Source of the DNA: Novosphingobium sp.
Lineage (GTDB): Bacteria; Pseudomonadota; Alphaproteobacteria; Sphingomonadales; Sphingomonadaceae
NCBI GenBank assembly: GCA_024236215.1
Contig: JACKKX010000003.1
Coordinates: forward strand, 124,001-188,000
Length of the DNA stretch: 64,000 bases
Direction: 5' to 3'
The notes beneath the pieces were generated by a model. It saw nothing but the letters and a program-made list of their open reading frames with translations. It searched no databases and was not told where the DNA came from. Positions 56,804 through 64,000 of this stretch are shown piece by piece. The position numbers and the translations under genes are program-made. How positions within the stretch are numbered: the first letter of the stretch is position 1; each line of letters starts with the position of its first letter.

Positions 56804-58114
56804 GTGAAGACAGCCACTCGCATCCTTGCAGGCGCGGCAATCGCCCTGCTGCTTGTCCATCCCGTCCTGGCCCAGACCGGCCCGAGCGGCGCCTTCGATG
56901 TCGAGACGGCGACCCGGGCCTATCTCGATACCCTGCAAGGCCCGGCGCGGGCCAAGTCGGATGCCTATTTCGAGGGTGGCTACTGGCTGATCCTGTGGGG
57001 CGCGCTTGTTTCGGTGCTGGTGGACGGCTTGCTGCTGCGCTTCGGTCTTGCCAGCCGGTTTCGCACGGCGGCGGAACGGGTATTCAAGCGGCCAAGCGGG
57101 ATTACCTGGCTCACGGCCCTGCTCTATTCGCTGGTCGGGGCGACGATTGCCTTGCCCTGGACGGTCTACACTGCCTTCTTCCGTGAGCGCCAATATGGGT
57201 TGATGAACCAGGATTTTGCGGGATGGTTTGCCGATTATGGCAAGAGTCTGGCCATTTCGCTGGTGATCTTCCCGCTCCTGGCCATGGCGGTCTATGCCGC
57301 GATCCGCCGCTTTCCGAGGAACTGGTGGCTGCTGGGGACCGGCATCGTGGCCGCCTTTCTGGCGGTCGGGATGCTCGCCGCGCCGGTCTACATCGCGCCG
57401 CTGTTCAACAAGTATACCGAGCTTCCCGCCGGGCCGGTGCGCGATCGTATCGTTGCCATGGCTGCGGCCAACCATGTTCCCGCCGAGCATATCTATCTGT
57501 TCGATGCCTCGAAGCAGACCGACCGGATTTCGGCCAATGTCTCGGGTATCGGCCCGACCATCCGGATCAGCCTCAACGACAATCTGCTCAAGCGCACCAG
57601 CGAGGCCGAGACTGCCGCGGTAATGGGGCATGAACTGGGGCACTATGTGCTCAACCACGTGTGGATCGGTCTGGCGGCCTTTTCGGCGCTGGCCGGCCTG
57701 GCGCTGTTCCTCGTCTCGCGGATCGCCCCGGCGTTGATCGCGCGCCACGGTGCGCGCTGGGGCGTGCACGGGATCGCCGATCCGGCCTCGATGCCGGTGC
57801 TTTCGATCTGCTTCACGGTGTTCGGGCTGCTGGCGACCCCGGTTACCAACTCGATCATCCGGATCGACGAGAGCCAGGCCGATGCCTTCGGGCTCGATGC
57901 CGCCAAGGAACCCGACGGCTTTGCCTCGGTGGCCATGAAGCTGGCACAATACCGCAAGATCGAACCCGGCGCACTCGAGGAGTTCCTGTTTTTCGACCAT
58001 CCCTCGGGCGCGACGCGGGTGCGGATGAGCATGCAGTGGAAGAAGGATCACGTCCCCGGCGCACAAATGATTACGCCTCCACATATGCCGCAGTCCGGCC
58101 CCGGCAAAGAGTGA
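56804..58114 (+). CDS. M48 family metallopeptidase (Ste24/CAAX-protease-like)
   Basis: 436-residue membrane zinc protease. Signal-like N-terminus, several helices to residue 200, HELGH at 276-280, and the third zinc ligand in RIDESQADAFGLDAA. The layout is that of Ste24-type proteases (M48A) rather than HtpX. It probably degrades or trims membrane or exported proteins. Start is GTG at 56804, with GGGGGAGA about 8 bases upstream. It is coupled to the next gene by GTGA. Confidence 0.92.
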   Translation: MKTATRILAGAAIALLLVHPVLAQTGPSGAFDVETATRAYLDTLQGPARAKSDAYFEGGYWLILWGALVSVLVDGLLLRFGLASRFRTAAERVFKRPSGITWLTALLYSLVGATIALPWTVYTAFFRERQYGLMNQDFAGWFADYGKSLAISLVIFPLLAMAVYAAIRRFPRNWWLLGTGIVAAFLAVGMLAAPVYIAPLFNKYTELPAGPVRDRIVAMAAANHVPAEHIYLFDASKQTDRISANVSGIGPTIRISLNDNLLKRTSEAETAAVMGHELGHYVLNHVWIGLAAFSALAGLALFLVSRIAPALIARHGARWGVHGIADPASMPVLSICFTVFGLLATPVTNSIIRIDESQADAFGLDAAKEPDGFASVAMKLAQYRKIEPGALEEFLFFDHPSGATRVRMSMQWKKDHVPGAQMITPPHMPQSGPGKE

Positions 58115-58920
58115 GGCCGCGCTTTTTCATCTTCGGCCTCGGCTATGTGGCATCGCACCTTGCCTGGATGCTTGAAGCGAAGGGCTGGGAGGTAATCTCG
58201 ACCGGAAGCGCGGGAACGCTGACGTTCGATGACCATGCCAATGTCCGTCTTGCACTGGCCGATGCAAGCCATGTGCTCTCCTCGGTCCCCCCCGGGGGCG
58301 ATGGCGATCCGGTGCTCGATACCTATGGCGATGCGCTGGGCGGCAAGTGGCTGGGCTATTTTTCCTCGACCGGGGTCTATGGTGACCGCGGCGGGGCCTG
58401 GGTCGATGAAAGCGCATCTACCGGCACCGGGCGCCGCACCGCCAGGGCCCATGCCGATGCGCGGTGGCTGGCGCGGGGCGCACGGGTGCTGCGTCTGCCC
58501 GGGATCTACGGCCCCGGGCGCAGCGTGTTCGACCGGCTCGAGGCGGGCAAAGCCCACCGCATCGACCTGCCCGGGCAAGTGTTCAGCCGGGTGCACGTCG
58601 AGGATGTGGTCAGCGCTACACAAAGTGCACTCAACGCCTCCCAGGGGGCCTATAACGTGGCCGACAACGAGCCCGCCAGCCAGAACGCGGTGATCGAGCA
58701 CGCCTGCCGCCTGCTCGGCCGCGATCCGCCGCCCCTGACCGGGCTGGACGAGGCCGGCCTGACCCCCGCCGCGCGCGCTTTCTATGCCGAGAACCGCCGC
58801 ATCGCCAACGGCAAGGCCAGGCGTCTGCTTGGCTGGCGCCCGCGTTATTCCAGCTACCGTGAGGGGCTGGCCGCGCTAGTCGCGTCCGCTCAGGGCAACC
58901 GCGAGCCCGGCGATCGCTAG
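58111..58920 (+). CDS. NAD-dependent epimerase/dehydratase-like SDR protein (YeeZ-like)
   Basis: 269-residue extended SDR protein. The N-terminal dinucleotide motif is GLGYVASHLAWML; SSTGVYGDRGGAWVDES and RLPGIYGPGRSVFDRL are family features. The usual YxxxK is not seen (TARAHADARW lies at that place), so catalysis is doubtful. The GTG start overlaps the M48 stop. Its last 45 bases overlap the convergent EamA gene. Confidence 0.87.
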   Translation: MRPRFFIFGLGYVASHLAWMLEAKGWEVISTGSAGTLTFDDHANVRLALADASHVLSSVPPGGDGDPVLDTYGDALGGKWLGYFSSTGVYGDRGGAWVDESASTGTGRRTARAHADARWLARGARVLRLPGIYGPGRSVFDRLEAGKAHRIDLPGQVFSRVHVEDVVSATQSALNASQGAYNVADNEPASQNAVIEHACRLLGRDPPPLTGLDEAGLTPAARAFYAENRRIANGKARRLLGWRPRYSSYREGLAALVASAQGNREPGDR

Positions 58921-59772
58921 CATGGCGCCGGCGGCGGCCAGCATGGTCCAGGCATAGCCTTCGAACAGGGTCGAAAGCGCCATCGCCACCACCGGGATCA
59001 GCACCCCGTTGTAGGCCGCCTTGCCCGGCCCCCATTCGCGCAGCAGCACAGCATAGAGCGGAAAAGTCAGCACCGAGCCGACCAGCGCGAGATAGGCCAG
59101 CCCGCCGGCATAAGGCAGGCTCCAGCCGAACTGCGGCGGGCCAACGCTGATCCAGGCCCACAGGCCGTCGGCGAGAGTTCCCGCCAGCATCGCCCAGGCC
59201 AGCAGCACGACAACCGGCTGGCGCCGCGCGCCATCGCTCGCCTGAAGGACATTGGCGAAAGAGGCGGAAAGAATCGCCCCCGTGCTGAACGTCAGCCCGA
59301 CCAGCACCGATCCGCCGCCTGCCGCATCGCGGTATTCGTGCAGCATCAGCAGCGCGATTCCCGCTCCGGCGATCACCGATCCGGCGATGAAGCGCCGGCT
59401 CACCGCGCGGCCAAGCATGATCCGTCCCAGCACGGCATTGGGCACCACCAGCAGCGCGAAAATCACCGCGACCACGCCCGAGGGAAGGTAGCGCTCGGCC
59501 TGGTAGACCATCTGGAAATTGGCGAAAAACTGGAAGAAGCCGATGGTTGCCGCCAGCGGCCAGGCGGACCGTTCAAGCTTCAGCCGCTCACGCCGTGCCA
59601 GGGCAAGCGCGAACATCCCCGCAGCCGCCAGGGCAAAACGCCAGGTAACCGACCAGGCCGGCGGCTCGCTGCCGATCTGGTGTTTGATCGCCAGCCAGGT
59701 CGAACCCCAGACAAGCGTGGTCACCGCAAAGGCGATCGCCCCGCGCGCGCGTGATCCCGAAGCGCCGCTCAC
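58876..59772 (-). CDS. EamA/DMT family transporter
   Basis: 298-residue membrane protein of about ten helices, two EamA repeats (FAVTTLVWGSTWLAIKHQIG; YLALVGSVLTFPLYAVLLREWGPGKAA). The typical role is export of amino acids or metabolites; substrate unknown. GTG 59772 overlaps the threonine aldolase stop. 3' end overlaps the convergent SDR gene by 45 bases. Confidence 0.9.
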   Translation of the reverse strand: MSGASGSRARGAIAFAVTTLVWGSTWLAIKHQIGSEPPAWSVTWRFALAAAGMFALALARRERLKLERSAWPLAATIGFFQFFANFQMVYQAERYLPSGVVAVIFALLVVPNAVLGRIMLGRAVSRRFIAGSVIAGAGIALLMLHEYRDAAGGGSVLVGLTFSTGAILSASFANVLQASDGARRQPVVVLLAWAMLAGTLADGLWAWISVGPPQFGWSLPYAGGLAYLALVGSVLTFPLYAVLLREWGPGKAAYNGVLIPVVAMALSTLFEGYAWTMLAAAGAMLAIAGLAVALSGRD

Positions 59773-60764
59773 AGCTTGCCGATCGCCTCCGCCAGAGAAT
59801 GGACATGGCCGGGATCGGCGTTCCACGCGGTCACCAGACGGGCCGCATCCTCGCCCCAGTCATAGAATGCGAAACCTTGGGCGCGCAGCGCAGCGCGCTC
59901 GTCCGCAGACAGCGCCAGAAACACCTCGTTCGCCTCGACCGGGTGGAGCAGCCGTCCGGCGGCGGCCCTCGCCAGTTCGCGCGCGGCGGCGTTGGCGGCG
60001 CGGGCATTGTCGAGCCACAGCCCGTCCTCGACCAGTGCCAGCAGCTGCGCTGCCAGAAACCGGCCCTTCGATTGCAGGTGCCCCGCGCGCTTGCGCCGCA
60101 ACCGGGCGAGATCGGCCAGTTCCGGGTCGAACAGCACCAGCGCCTCGGCGCTCATCCCGCCGTTCTTGATGCAACCGAAGGCCAGCGTATCCGCACCCTG
60201 ACAGGCCTCCCACGGGGTGCATTCCAGAAAGGCCACGGCATTGGCGAACCGCGCGCCATCGACGTGCAGTTTCAAGCCGTGCTCGCGGGCCACTCCGCCC
60301 AGTTCGGCCATTTCGCCGGGCCGATAGACCCGGCCATATTCGCTCGCCTGGGTGAGCGAGAGCGCATGCGGCTGGACCTGGTGTACATCTCTGCGAATCG
60401 CACCGATCGCCGCTGTGACCGCCGCCGGCGCAAGCAGGGCGCCCTCGCCCTCGGCCAGGATCAGCTTGGCCCCATGGGTATAGAAACCGGGGGCGCCGCA
60501 CTCATCGGTTTCGATATGCGCCTCGCGGTGGCAGATCACCCCGCCGTGCGGGGGCACCAGCGTCGCCAGCGCCAGACAATTGGCCGCGGTTCCGGTCGCC
60601 GCCCACAGCACCGCGCAGGGTCGCTCGAACAGCTCCGAAAACGCCGCGTCGAGCCCATGGCTCAGCGCATCGTTGTCATAGGGCGGCTGGGGCGCGTCGG
60701 CATTGCGCATGGCCTGCCAAACCCGGGGGTGGACGGCGGCGGCATTGTCGGACAGGAATTGCAT
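59769..60764 (-). CDS. ltaE: Low-specificity L-threonine aldolase
   Basis: 331-residue PLP enzyme that splits threonine or allo-threonine to glycine and acetaldehyde. FLSDNAAAVHPRV at the start, LHVDGARFANAVAF for the Asp that holds PLP, and FGCIKNGGMSAEALVLF with the Schiff-base Lys. Start ATG 60764. Coupled to the EamA transporter gene. Confidence 0.93.
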   Translation of the reverse strand: MQFLSDNAAAVHPRVWQAMRNADAPQPPYDNDALSHGLDAAFSELFERPCAVLWAATGTAANCLALATLVPPHGGVICHREAHIETDECGAPGFYTHGAKLILAEGEGALLAPAAVTAAIGAIRRDVHQVQPHALSLTQASEYGRVYRPGEMAELGGVAREHGLKLHVDGARFANAVAFLECTPWEACQGADTLAFGCIKNGGMSAEALVLFDPELADLARLRRKRAGHLQSKGRFLAAQLLALVEDGLWLDNARAANAAARELARAAAGRLLHPVEANEVFLALSADERAALRAQGFAFYDWGEDAARLVTAWNADPGHVHSLAEAIGKL

Positions 60765-60818
60765 GGCGCGCGGGTGAATGGGGCGGCGCGATGCAAGCGT
60801 CAAGCAGCGAGGAGCGGT

Positions 60819-61109
60819 ATGGACGAGGTTACCATCACCCGGCACGATGCGGGCAATCGCGGCGAATACCGCGCCCATGTCAAGGACAGCCGCCACATCG
60901 GCCGCCTCACCTGGGTGCTGCGCCAGGGTGTGCGGGTGGCCGATCACACGCTGGTTCCGCCCGCGATCGGCGGGCGCGGTATCGCCGCGCTACTGGTTGA
61001 GGCTCTGGTCGAGGACGCGCGCGAGCAGGGCTTCCGCATCGAACCCCAGTGCAGCTATGTCGCGGTAGCCTTCGATCGCCACCCCGAATGGGCCGACCTG
61101 CGTGACTAA
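60819..61109 (+). CDS. Small GNAT family N-acetyltransferase (YjdJ-type)
   Basis: 96-residue member of the short GNAT group: YRAHVKDSRHIGRLTWVLRQ, DHTLVPPAIGGRGIAALLVEALVEDAREQG (acetyl-CoA loop) and CSYVAVAFDRHPEW. GGAG sits 5 bases before ATG 60819. The frame is open upstream as the shadow of ltaE. Substrate unknown. Confidence 0.9.
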   Translation: MDEVTITRHDAGNRGEYRAHVKDSRHIGRLTWVLRQGVRVADHTLVPPAIGGRGIAALLVEALVEDAREQGFRIEPQCSYVAVAFDRHPEWADLRD

Positions 61110-61157
61110 ACGGGAACGTTAATCCGCAAGCCAGAGCTGTTGGCGATGTCTCGATAC

Positions 61158-61173
61158 GCGGGATTCATCCCGC
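61158..61173. repeat. Short inverted repeat upstream of the 42-residue ORF
   Basis: GCGGGAT-TC-ATCCCGC is a perfect palindrome with 7-base arms, 50 bases before ATG 61223. It may be the terminator stem of the GNAT gene or an operator; no T-run follows. Confidence 0.4.
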
Positions 61174-61222
61174 CGGGCCAATCTGACCGCGACCAGGGAC
61201 ACCATGCAGCGGAGCAATGCCC

Positions 61223-61351
61223 ATGCGCCATGTCTTTCTGGCACTCGCCGCCCTTGTCGCCGCGCTGACCTGGGCCAACAATTCAAGCGATGGCAAGCGC
61301 ATCAAGCGCCAGATGCTCGAGCATCCCGACCAGCCCACCCGGCTCTACTGA
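61223..61351 (+). CDS. 42-residue exported or membrane peptide, unknown
   Basis: Short ORF with a hydrophobic N-terminus (MRHVFLALAALVAALTWANN) and a charged tail (KRIKRQMLEHPDQPTRLY). GGAG is 8 bases before ATG 61223. Signal-like start and good RBS spacing support translation, but no family is recognised and the length is small. Confidence 0.5.
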   Translation: MRHVFLALAALVAALTWANNSSDGKRIKRQMLEHPDQPTRLY

Positions 61352-61690
61352 AATCCGGTAGCCTGCGGCATGGCGGTGAAGGGTGGGCTGGAGCGGTGAA
61401 GGGAACCTCATAAGTGACCATTACCCTTAGAGTTTCGTCATTCTTGAACTAGTCCGCATTGAGATACCCCCAATCATACCCCCAAAAGTCGCGGATAGAG
61501 GCGAACGTAGCCGCACAATTTCAAGCTTGGCAGCATTACCCCCCTCTCGTGGGTCCTTCCCCGATCATCGAGCTCGAAGGAGCGGTGGGGGACCGCCTAA
61601 AGGTCGAGGCTTCAGCGAAATCTCGGCGGCCTTAACAGCAACGAAGCTCAGGTAAGTGCTGAGGACGAGCATAGGATGATACCCAGGCTC
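61352..61690. other. Gene-free stretch at the left edge of the decayed mobile segment
   Basis: 339 bases with no convincing ORF or RNA gene. At 61463-61488 it holds a C-tract repeat (see separate entry). From here on base composition drops towards 50-55% GC compared with the neighbours, as judged by eye. Confidence 0.6.
61463..61488 (+). repeat. C-tract direct repeat, candidate att remnant (left)
   Basis: GATACCCCCAATCATACCCCCAAAAG matches, with one small length change, GATACCCCCAAAATACCCCCA at 63961-63981, on the same strand. The right copy lies 36 bases upstream of the integrase start. The pair brackets all the mobile debris. Confidence 0.5.
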
Positions 61691-62332
61691 TCAAACCCCG
61701 CCTTCGATCCCGTAGAAGACGCGCAACCATTTCCGGTGGAGTTTGTTGAACTCGCTTCTGCTTGCCAGTCCGTCCGTCCAACCGGACGGGAAGTGTGCGC
61801 TCAGATGGCCGCCAATCTGCACAGCCAGTCGCCCCATTTCTGAAATGACGGCTCGCAACGTCGTCGCTTCCATAAACGGCCCGTTGACCGCGTCGCCACC
61901 TCGCACTGGCTGCAACATCAGTTGGGATTTCATGGTCGGATGTCCTGCAAGCTCTGAGAACATCTCATACATTTCAAAGCGCTTCTTCGACGTGAATCCA
62001 TCGCGCGCATCAAGTGCTTCCCGAATCTTGACTGGTGAGAAGGACTTCATGCGCGATCGCTTGTCTGCTGTGCGCCAATCCCCGATTTTGTCACGATCGC
62101 CAGAAAATAGATCGAGGAGAAAGGCTGTTTCTAGGATGTCGCGGAGAAGCAGTGCGCTATTTTGATGGTAGCCCGAGAGGGCTAGTTTCAAACTCGCGCC
62201 AAAGGCATTGAAGCACCTCATACCGAGCAACTGAACGACTTTGAGGTCGTCATCGTCGGTTTCTAGCTGCCGGAACAGGTCCGTGAGATCCATTGCAGCT
62301 TCGACGATGGCAATGTGAAGCTGTAGTTGCGT
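61691..62332 (-). pseudogene. 5'-truncated gene of unknown function, cut by an IS3 element
   Basis: From ATG 62293 the frame gives 200 residues, but it stays open and protein-like to the IS border at 62332 (TQLQLHIAIVEAAM), so the N-terminus was probably lost. The rest is helical: CFNAFGASLKLALSGYHQN, LLLRDILETAFLLDLFSG. LLLRDxLExxxxL resembles DUF5677-type helical proteins, a weak eye-match. Codon use is less GC-rich than that of neighbours. The alternative is an intact 200-residue gene starting at 62293, though no good RBS is seen. Confidence 0.55.
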
Positions 62333-62397
62333 TGGTCTGAGCCCCTAGATTTCCTCCAGTGATAAGTAGAGTCCGGCCCTGACAAGGAGACGGACGA

Positions 62398-62664
62398 ATG
62401 AAGCGGAGCAGGTTCAGCGAGGAGCAGATCATCGCTGTTTTGAAGGAGCAGGAAGCGGGGATGGCGACGGCGGATGTTTGCCGCCGTCACGGGATCAGCT
62501 CGGCGACCTTCTACAAGTGGAAGTCGAAGTACGGCGGGCTGGAGGTGTCGGACGCCCGGCGGCTGCGCCAGCTGGAGCAGGAGAACGAGCGGCTGAAGAA
62601 GCTGCTGGCGGACTCGATGCTCGACAACGCCATGCTCAAGGAGATCAGCGCAAAAAAATTCTAG
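62398..62664 (+). CDS. IS3-family OrfA (helix-turn-helix protein)
   Basis: 88-residue DNA-binding part of the transposase: KRSRFSEEQIIAVLKEQEAG, VCRRHGISSATFYKWKSKYGG, and a leucine zipper QLEQENERLKKLLADSMLD. It ends just after the A7 slippery run at 62652-62658. Confidence 0.95.
   Translation: MKRSRFSEEQIIAVLKEQEAGMATADVCRRHGISSATFYKWKSKYGGLEVSDARRLRQLEQENERLKKLLADSMLDNAMLKEISAKKF
62652..62658 (+). promoter_or_regulatory. Programmed -1 frameshift site (A7)
   Basis: GCA AAA AAA TTC TAG in the orfA frame; a -1 slip on AAA AAA gives KKILAPGARRQ and enters orfB. This is the usual way IS3 elements make OrfAB. Confidence 0.85.
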
Positions 62665-63569
62665 CGCCCGGTGCCAGGCGGCAGGCGGTGGCTCATCTCC
62701 AGGAGGTCTTCGAGGTGAGCCAACGCCGGGCCTGTGCGGTGCTGGGCGCTGACCGGACCATGGTGCGCTATGTCAGTCGTCGGCCCGACGATGGGAAGGC
62801 GCGCGAGCGCATCCGTGAACTGGCCAGCCAGCGCCGCCGGTTCGGCTATCGGCGGCTGCACTGGCTGCTGTGCCGGGAGGGATGGACAATGAACCACAAG
62901 AAGTTCCGACGGCTCTATCGCGAGGAACGGCTGCAGGTGCGCCGCCGCGGCGGTCGCAAGCGGGCCTTGGGCACAAGGGCGCCGATGGCGATACCGCAAG
63001 GCCCCAACCAACGCTGGAGCCTCGACTTCGTGTCCGATGCCTTTGCTTGCGGACGCAGGTTCCGGATCTTCGTCGTGGTCGATGACTACAGCCGGGAGTG
63101 TGTGCGCCTGATCGCCGATACGTCGATCTCCGGCGCGCGGGTCGGGCGCGAACTCGATGCAGCGGTCTTCGAGCGGATGGCGCGGCCCCACACCATCGTC
63201 AGCGACAACGGCACCGAGCTGACAAGCATGGCGATCCTGCGCTGGAGCAAGGAGCACAATGTCGAGTGGCACTATATAGCGCCGGGCAAGCCCTATCAGA
63301 ACGGGTTCATCGAGAGCTTCAATGCGCGGCTGCGGGACGAGTTCCTGAACGAGACGATCTTCACCAGCCTCGCACATGCCCGCCAGGAGCTGGAGGCATG
63401 GCGGCACGACTACAACCACTTCCGGCCCCACTCGAGCCTCGGGAACAGGACCCCGGCCGAGATAGGGGCAGGATCAACCGGCAAACCGTATTGGGGGCAT
63501 GCCCCCAATACGGTTGTTGCCATCACGCCCAGCGAAGGGCATCAAAACGGCCCAAGGCTCTACTCGTAG
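62658..63569 (+). CDS. IS3-family OrfB (DDE transposase catalytic domain)
   Basis: About 303 residues, made as an OrfAB fusion. Catalytic DDE residues lie in RWSLDFVSDAF, TIVSDNGTELTS and NGFIESFNARLRDEFLNE. The N-terminal part has the HTH_21 region RRRFGYRRLHWLL. The last 30 residues (KPYWGHAPNTVVAITPSEG and on) contain a 32-bp palindrome at the DNA level. Looks intact. Confidence 0.93.
   Translation: MLAPGARRQAVAHLQEVFEVSQRRACAVLGADRTMVRYVSRRPDDGKARERIRELASQRRRFGYRRLHWLLCREGWTMNHKKFRRLYREERLQVRRRGGRKRALGTRAPMAIPQGPNQRWSLDFVSDAFACGRRFRIFVVVDDYSRECVRLIADTSISGARVGRELDAAVFERMARPHTIVSDNGTELTSMAILRWSKEHNVEWHYIAPGKPYQNGFIESFNARLRDEFLNETIFTSLAHARQELEAWRHDYNHFRPHSSLGNRTPAEIGAGSTGKPYWGHAPNTVVAITPSEGHQNGPRLYS
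63484..63515. repeat. 32-bp perfect palindrome near the 3' end of orfB
   Basis: Arms AACCGTATTGGGGGCA and TGCCCCCAATACGGTT meet with no loop. It is inside the coding frame (GKPYWGHAPNTVV). It could form a cruciform or strong RNA hairpin. The ATTGGGGG/CCCCCAAT core is also found in the C-tract repeats at 61463 and 63961. Confidence 0.9.
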
Positions 63570-63595
63570 TTGGTAGAAACTGCGGGCTCAGACCA

Positions 63596-63925
63596 CTTGG
63601 CGCAATACTCGTCGCAGATTGCCTTGAAGGTATCGGCAGCTTGGATGCGGGCACGCACCTTTTCGCGCTGCTTCTCGCGAGAGGGATCTTTGCCAAGGGC
63701 GATCTGTTCCCGAGCTTCCTCACGGCGCCTACGAGCCTCGCCCAGGCCAATTTCGGGGTAGGGTCCGATCGCCAATGACTTCTCGTGCCCGTCGATGCGG
63801 AACTTGAGGCGCCACAGTTTGCCTCCGGCTGGGGTCACCAGAAGAAACATGCCGCCGCCGTCGGCCATTTTGAACGCCTTTGCGCCGGGCTTCGCATTGC
63901 GAATTGCCATGTCGGTCAATGCCAT
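63596..63925 (-). pseudogene. Truncated P4-type tyrosine integrase (N-terminal domain only)
   Basis: From ATG 63925 about 110 residues of a phage P4-like integrase (DUF4102 then the start of the SAM-like domain): MAIRNAKPGAKAFKMADGGG, LLVTPAGGKLWRLKFRIDG, LAIGPYPEIGLGEARRRREEAREQIALGKDP, then FKAICDEYCAKW, where the IS3 begins. The catalytic R-H-R-Y domain is absent. A translation to 63560 adds ten IS-coded residues. So it is inactive. Confidence 0.9.
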
Positions 63926-63960
63926 CGGACAGCCAGCCTTTCCGGGGCTCTACCCCTCTG

Positions 63961-63995
63961 GATACCCCCAAAATACCCCCAGCATTGGGGGTATC
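63961..63995. repeat. C-tract repeats and 11-bp inverted repeat upstream of the integrase (candidate att, right)
   Basis: GATACCCCCAA (63961-63971) and TTGGGGGTATC (63985-63995) are a perfect inverted repeat; between them lies a further ATACCCCCA. The 21 bases from 63961 match the left repeat at 61463. The place just upstream of an integrase gene is typical for core and arm sites. Confidence 0.55.
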
Positions 63996-64000
63996 GGGTT

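Larger units (their letters stand above)
62333..63595 (+). mobile_element. IS3-family insertion sequence
   Basis: 1263 bp. Ends share TGGTCTGAGCCC (left 62333; right end reverse complement to 63595), and the imperfect inverted repeat continues with AG, TTTC, CCA and AGTAGAG for about 40 bases. It starts TG and ends CA as IS3 elements do. It carries orfA and orfB with a -1 frameshift site. The flanks GCGT and CTTG do not match, so there is no target duplication. Confidence 0.88.

Noticed and set aside
61352-61690. A tRNA or tmRNA as the integration target at the left border
   Set aside because: No cloverleaf or tmRNA-like ends could be folded in this stretch by eye.
63484-63515. CRISPR or REP array
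   Set aside because: There is a single palindrome and no regularly spaced repeats; no cas genes are in the window.
63098-63778. A 226-residue frame running from the transposase into the integrase remnant
   Set aside because: It is out of frame with orfB, crosses the IS border, and is antisense to the integrase fragment.

Overview
The window reads as a 64 kb stretch of chromosome from a GC-rich alphaproteobacterium, most likely of the order Sphingomonadales. The clues are cell-cycle regulators of the CtrA circuit (TrcR/DUF1013 and SciP/DUF1153), a bactofilin paired with an M23 peptidase, a COQ7-type ubiquinone hydroxylase, a cytochrome bc1 complex, a DUF3035 lipoprotein, and start codons often set inside the previous stop codon (ATGA, GTGA, TTGA). 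The taxonomic call is inference from gene content; no rRNA is present. Most of the window is ordinary housekeeping sequence.

Layout. 1-10 kb: a quinone-oxidoreductase-like gene cut by the window edge, trcR, bactofilin and its M23 endopeptidase, then a co-directional run proA-nadD-rsfS-rlmH-envC-like-ctpA-dsbB-coq7. 10-14.4 kb: an accessory-looking surface locus with a secreted 195-aa protein, a 781-aa protein that looks like a trimeric autotransporter with a repeat-rich passenger and a YadA-type anchor, and two small exported proteins. 14.4-25.5 kb: fabI, a YihY/BrkB membrane protein, a CbpA-like J protein, pdxH, a cation diffusion facilitator, then a GDP-mannose/GDP-L-fucose gene set (gmd-fcl on one strand, manC-manA on the other) enclosing a lipoprotein serine hydrolase and a small Cys-rich protein, then mnmA. 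25.5-33 kb: sciP with a small coupled gene, a two-gene RND efflux system, DUF445 and a GNAT. 33-42.9 kb: etfBA, sucC, an inositol-monophosphatase-like enzyme, an OmpA-type lipoprotein, a CorC/HlyC protein, and the lipoprotein/translation group ileS-lspA-DUF3035.

42.9-61.3 kb: gpmA-purE-purK-folA-dipeptidase-ribF-GDPD as one long minus-strand run, tRNA-Thr and tRNA-Gly, aqpZ, the bc1 operon (Rieske, cytochrome b, cytochrome c1), pepN-pgeF, an M48 protease with an epimerase, threonine aldolase with an EamA transporter, and two small genes. 61.4-64 kb: a decayed mobile segment. It has an N-terminal fragment of a P4-type tyrosine integrase and a 5'-truncated unknown gene on either side of an IS3-family element that has no target duplication, and the whole is bracketed by two C-tract direct repeats that could be attachment-site remnants.

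I found no clear new defence or biosynthetic system. The best leads are the repeat-rich autotransporter locus with its small exported neighbours, the RND pump with an extra membrane insertion in its middle, the fossil island with a 32-bp perfect palindrome inside the transposase gene, and several palindromic candidate operators (before etfBA, before the RND operon, and between mnmA and sciP).
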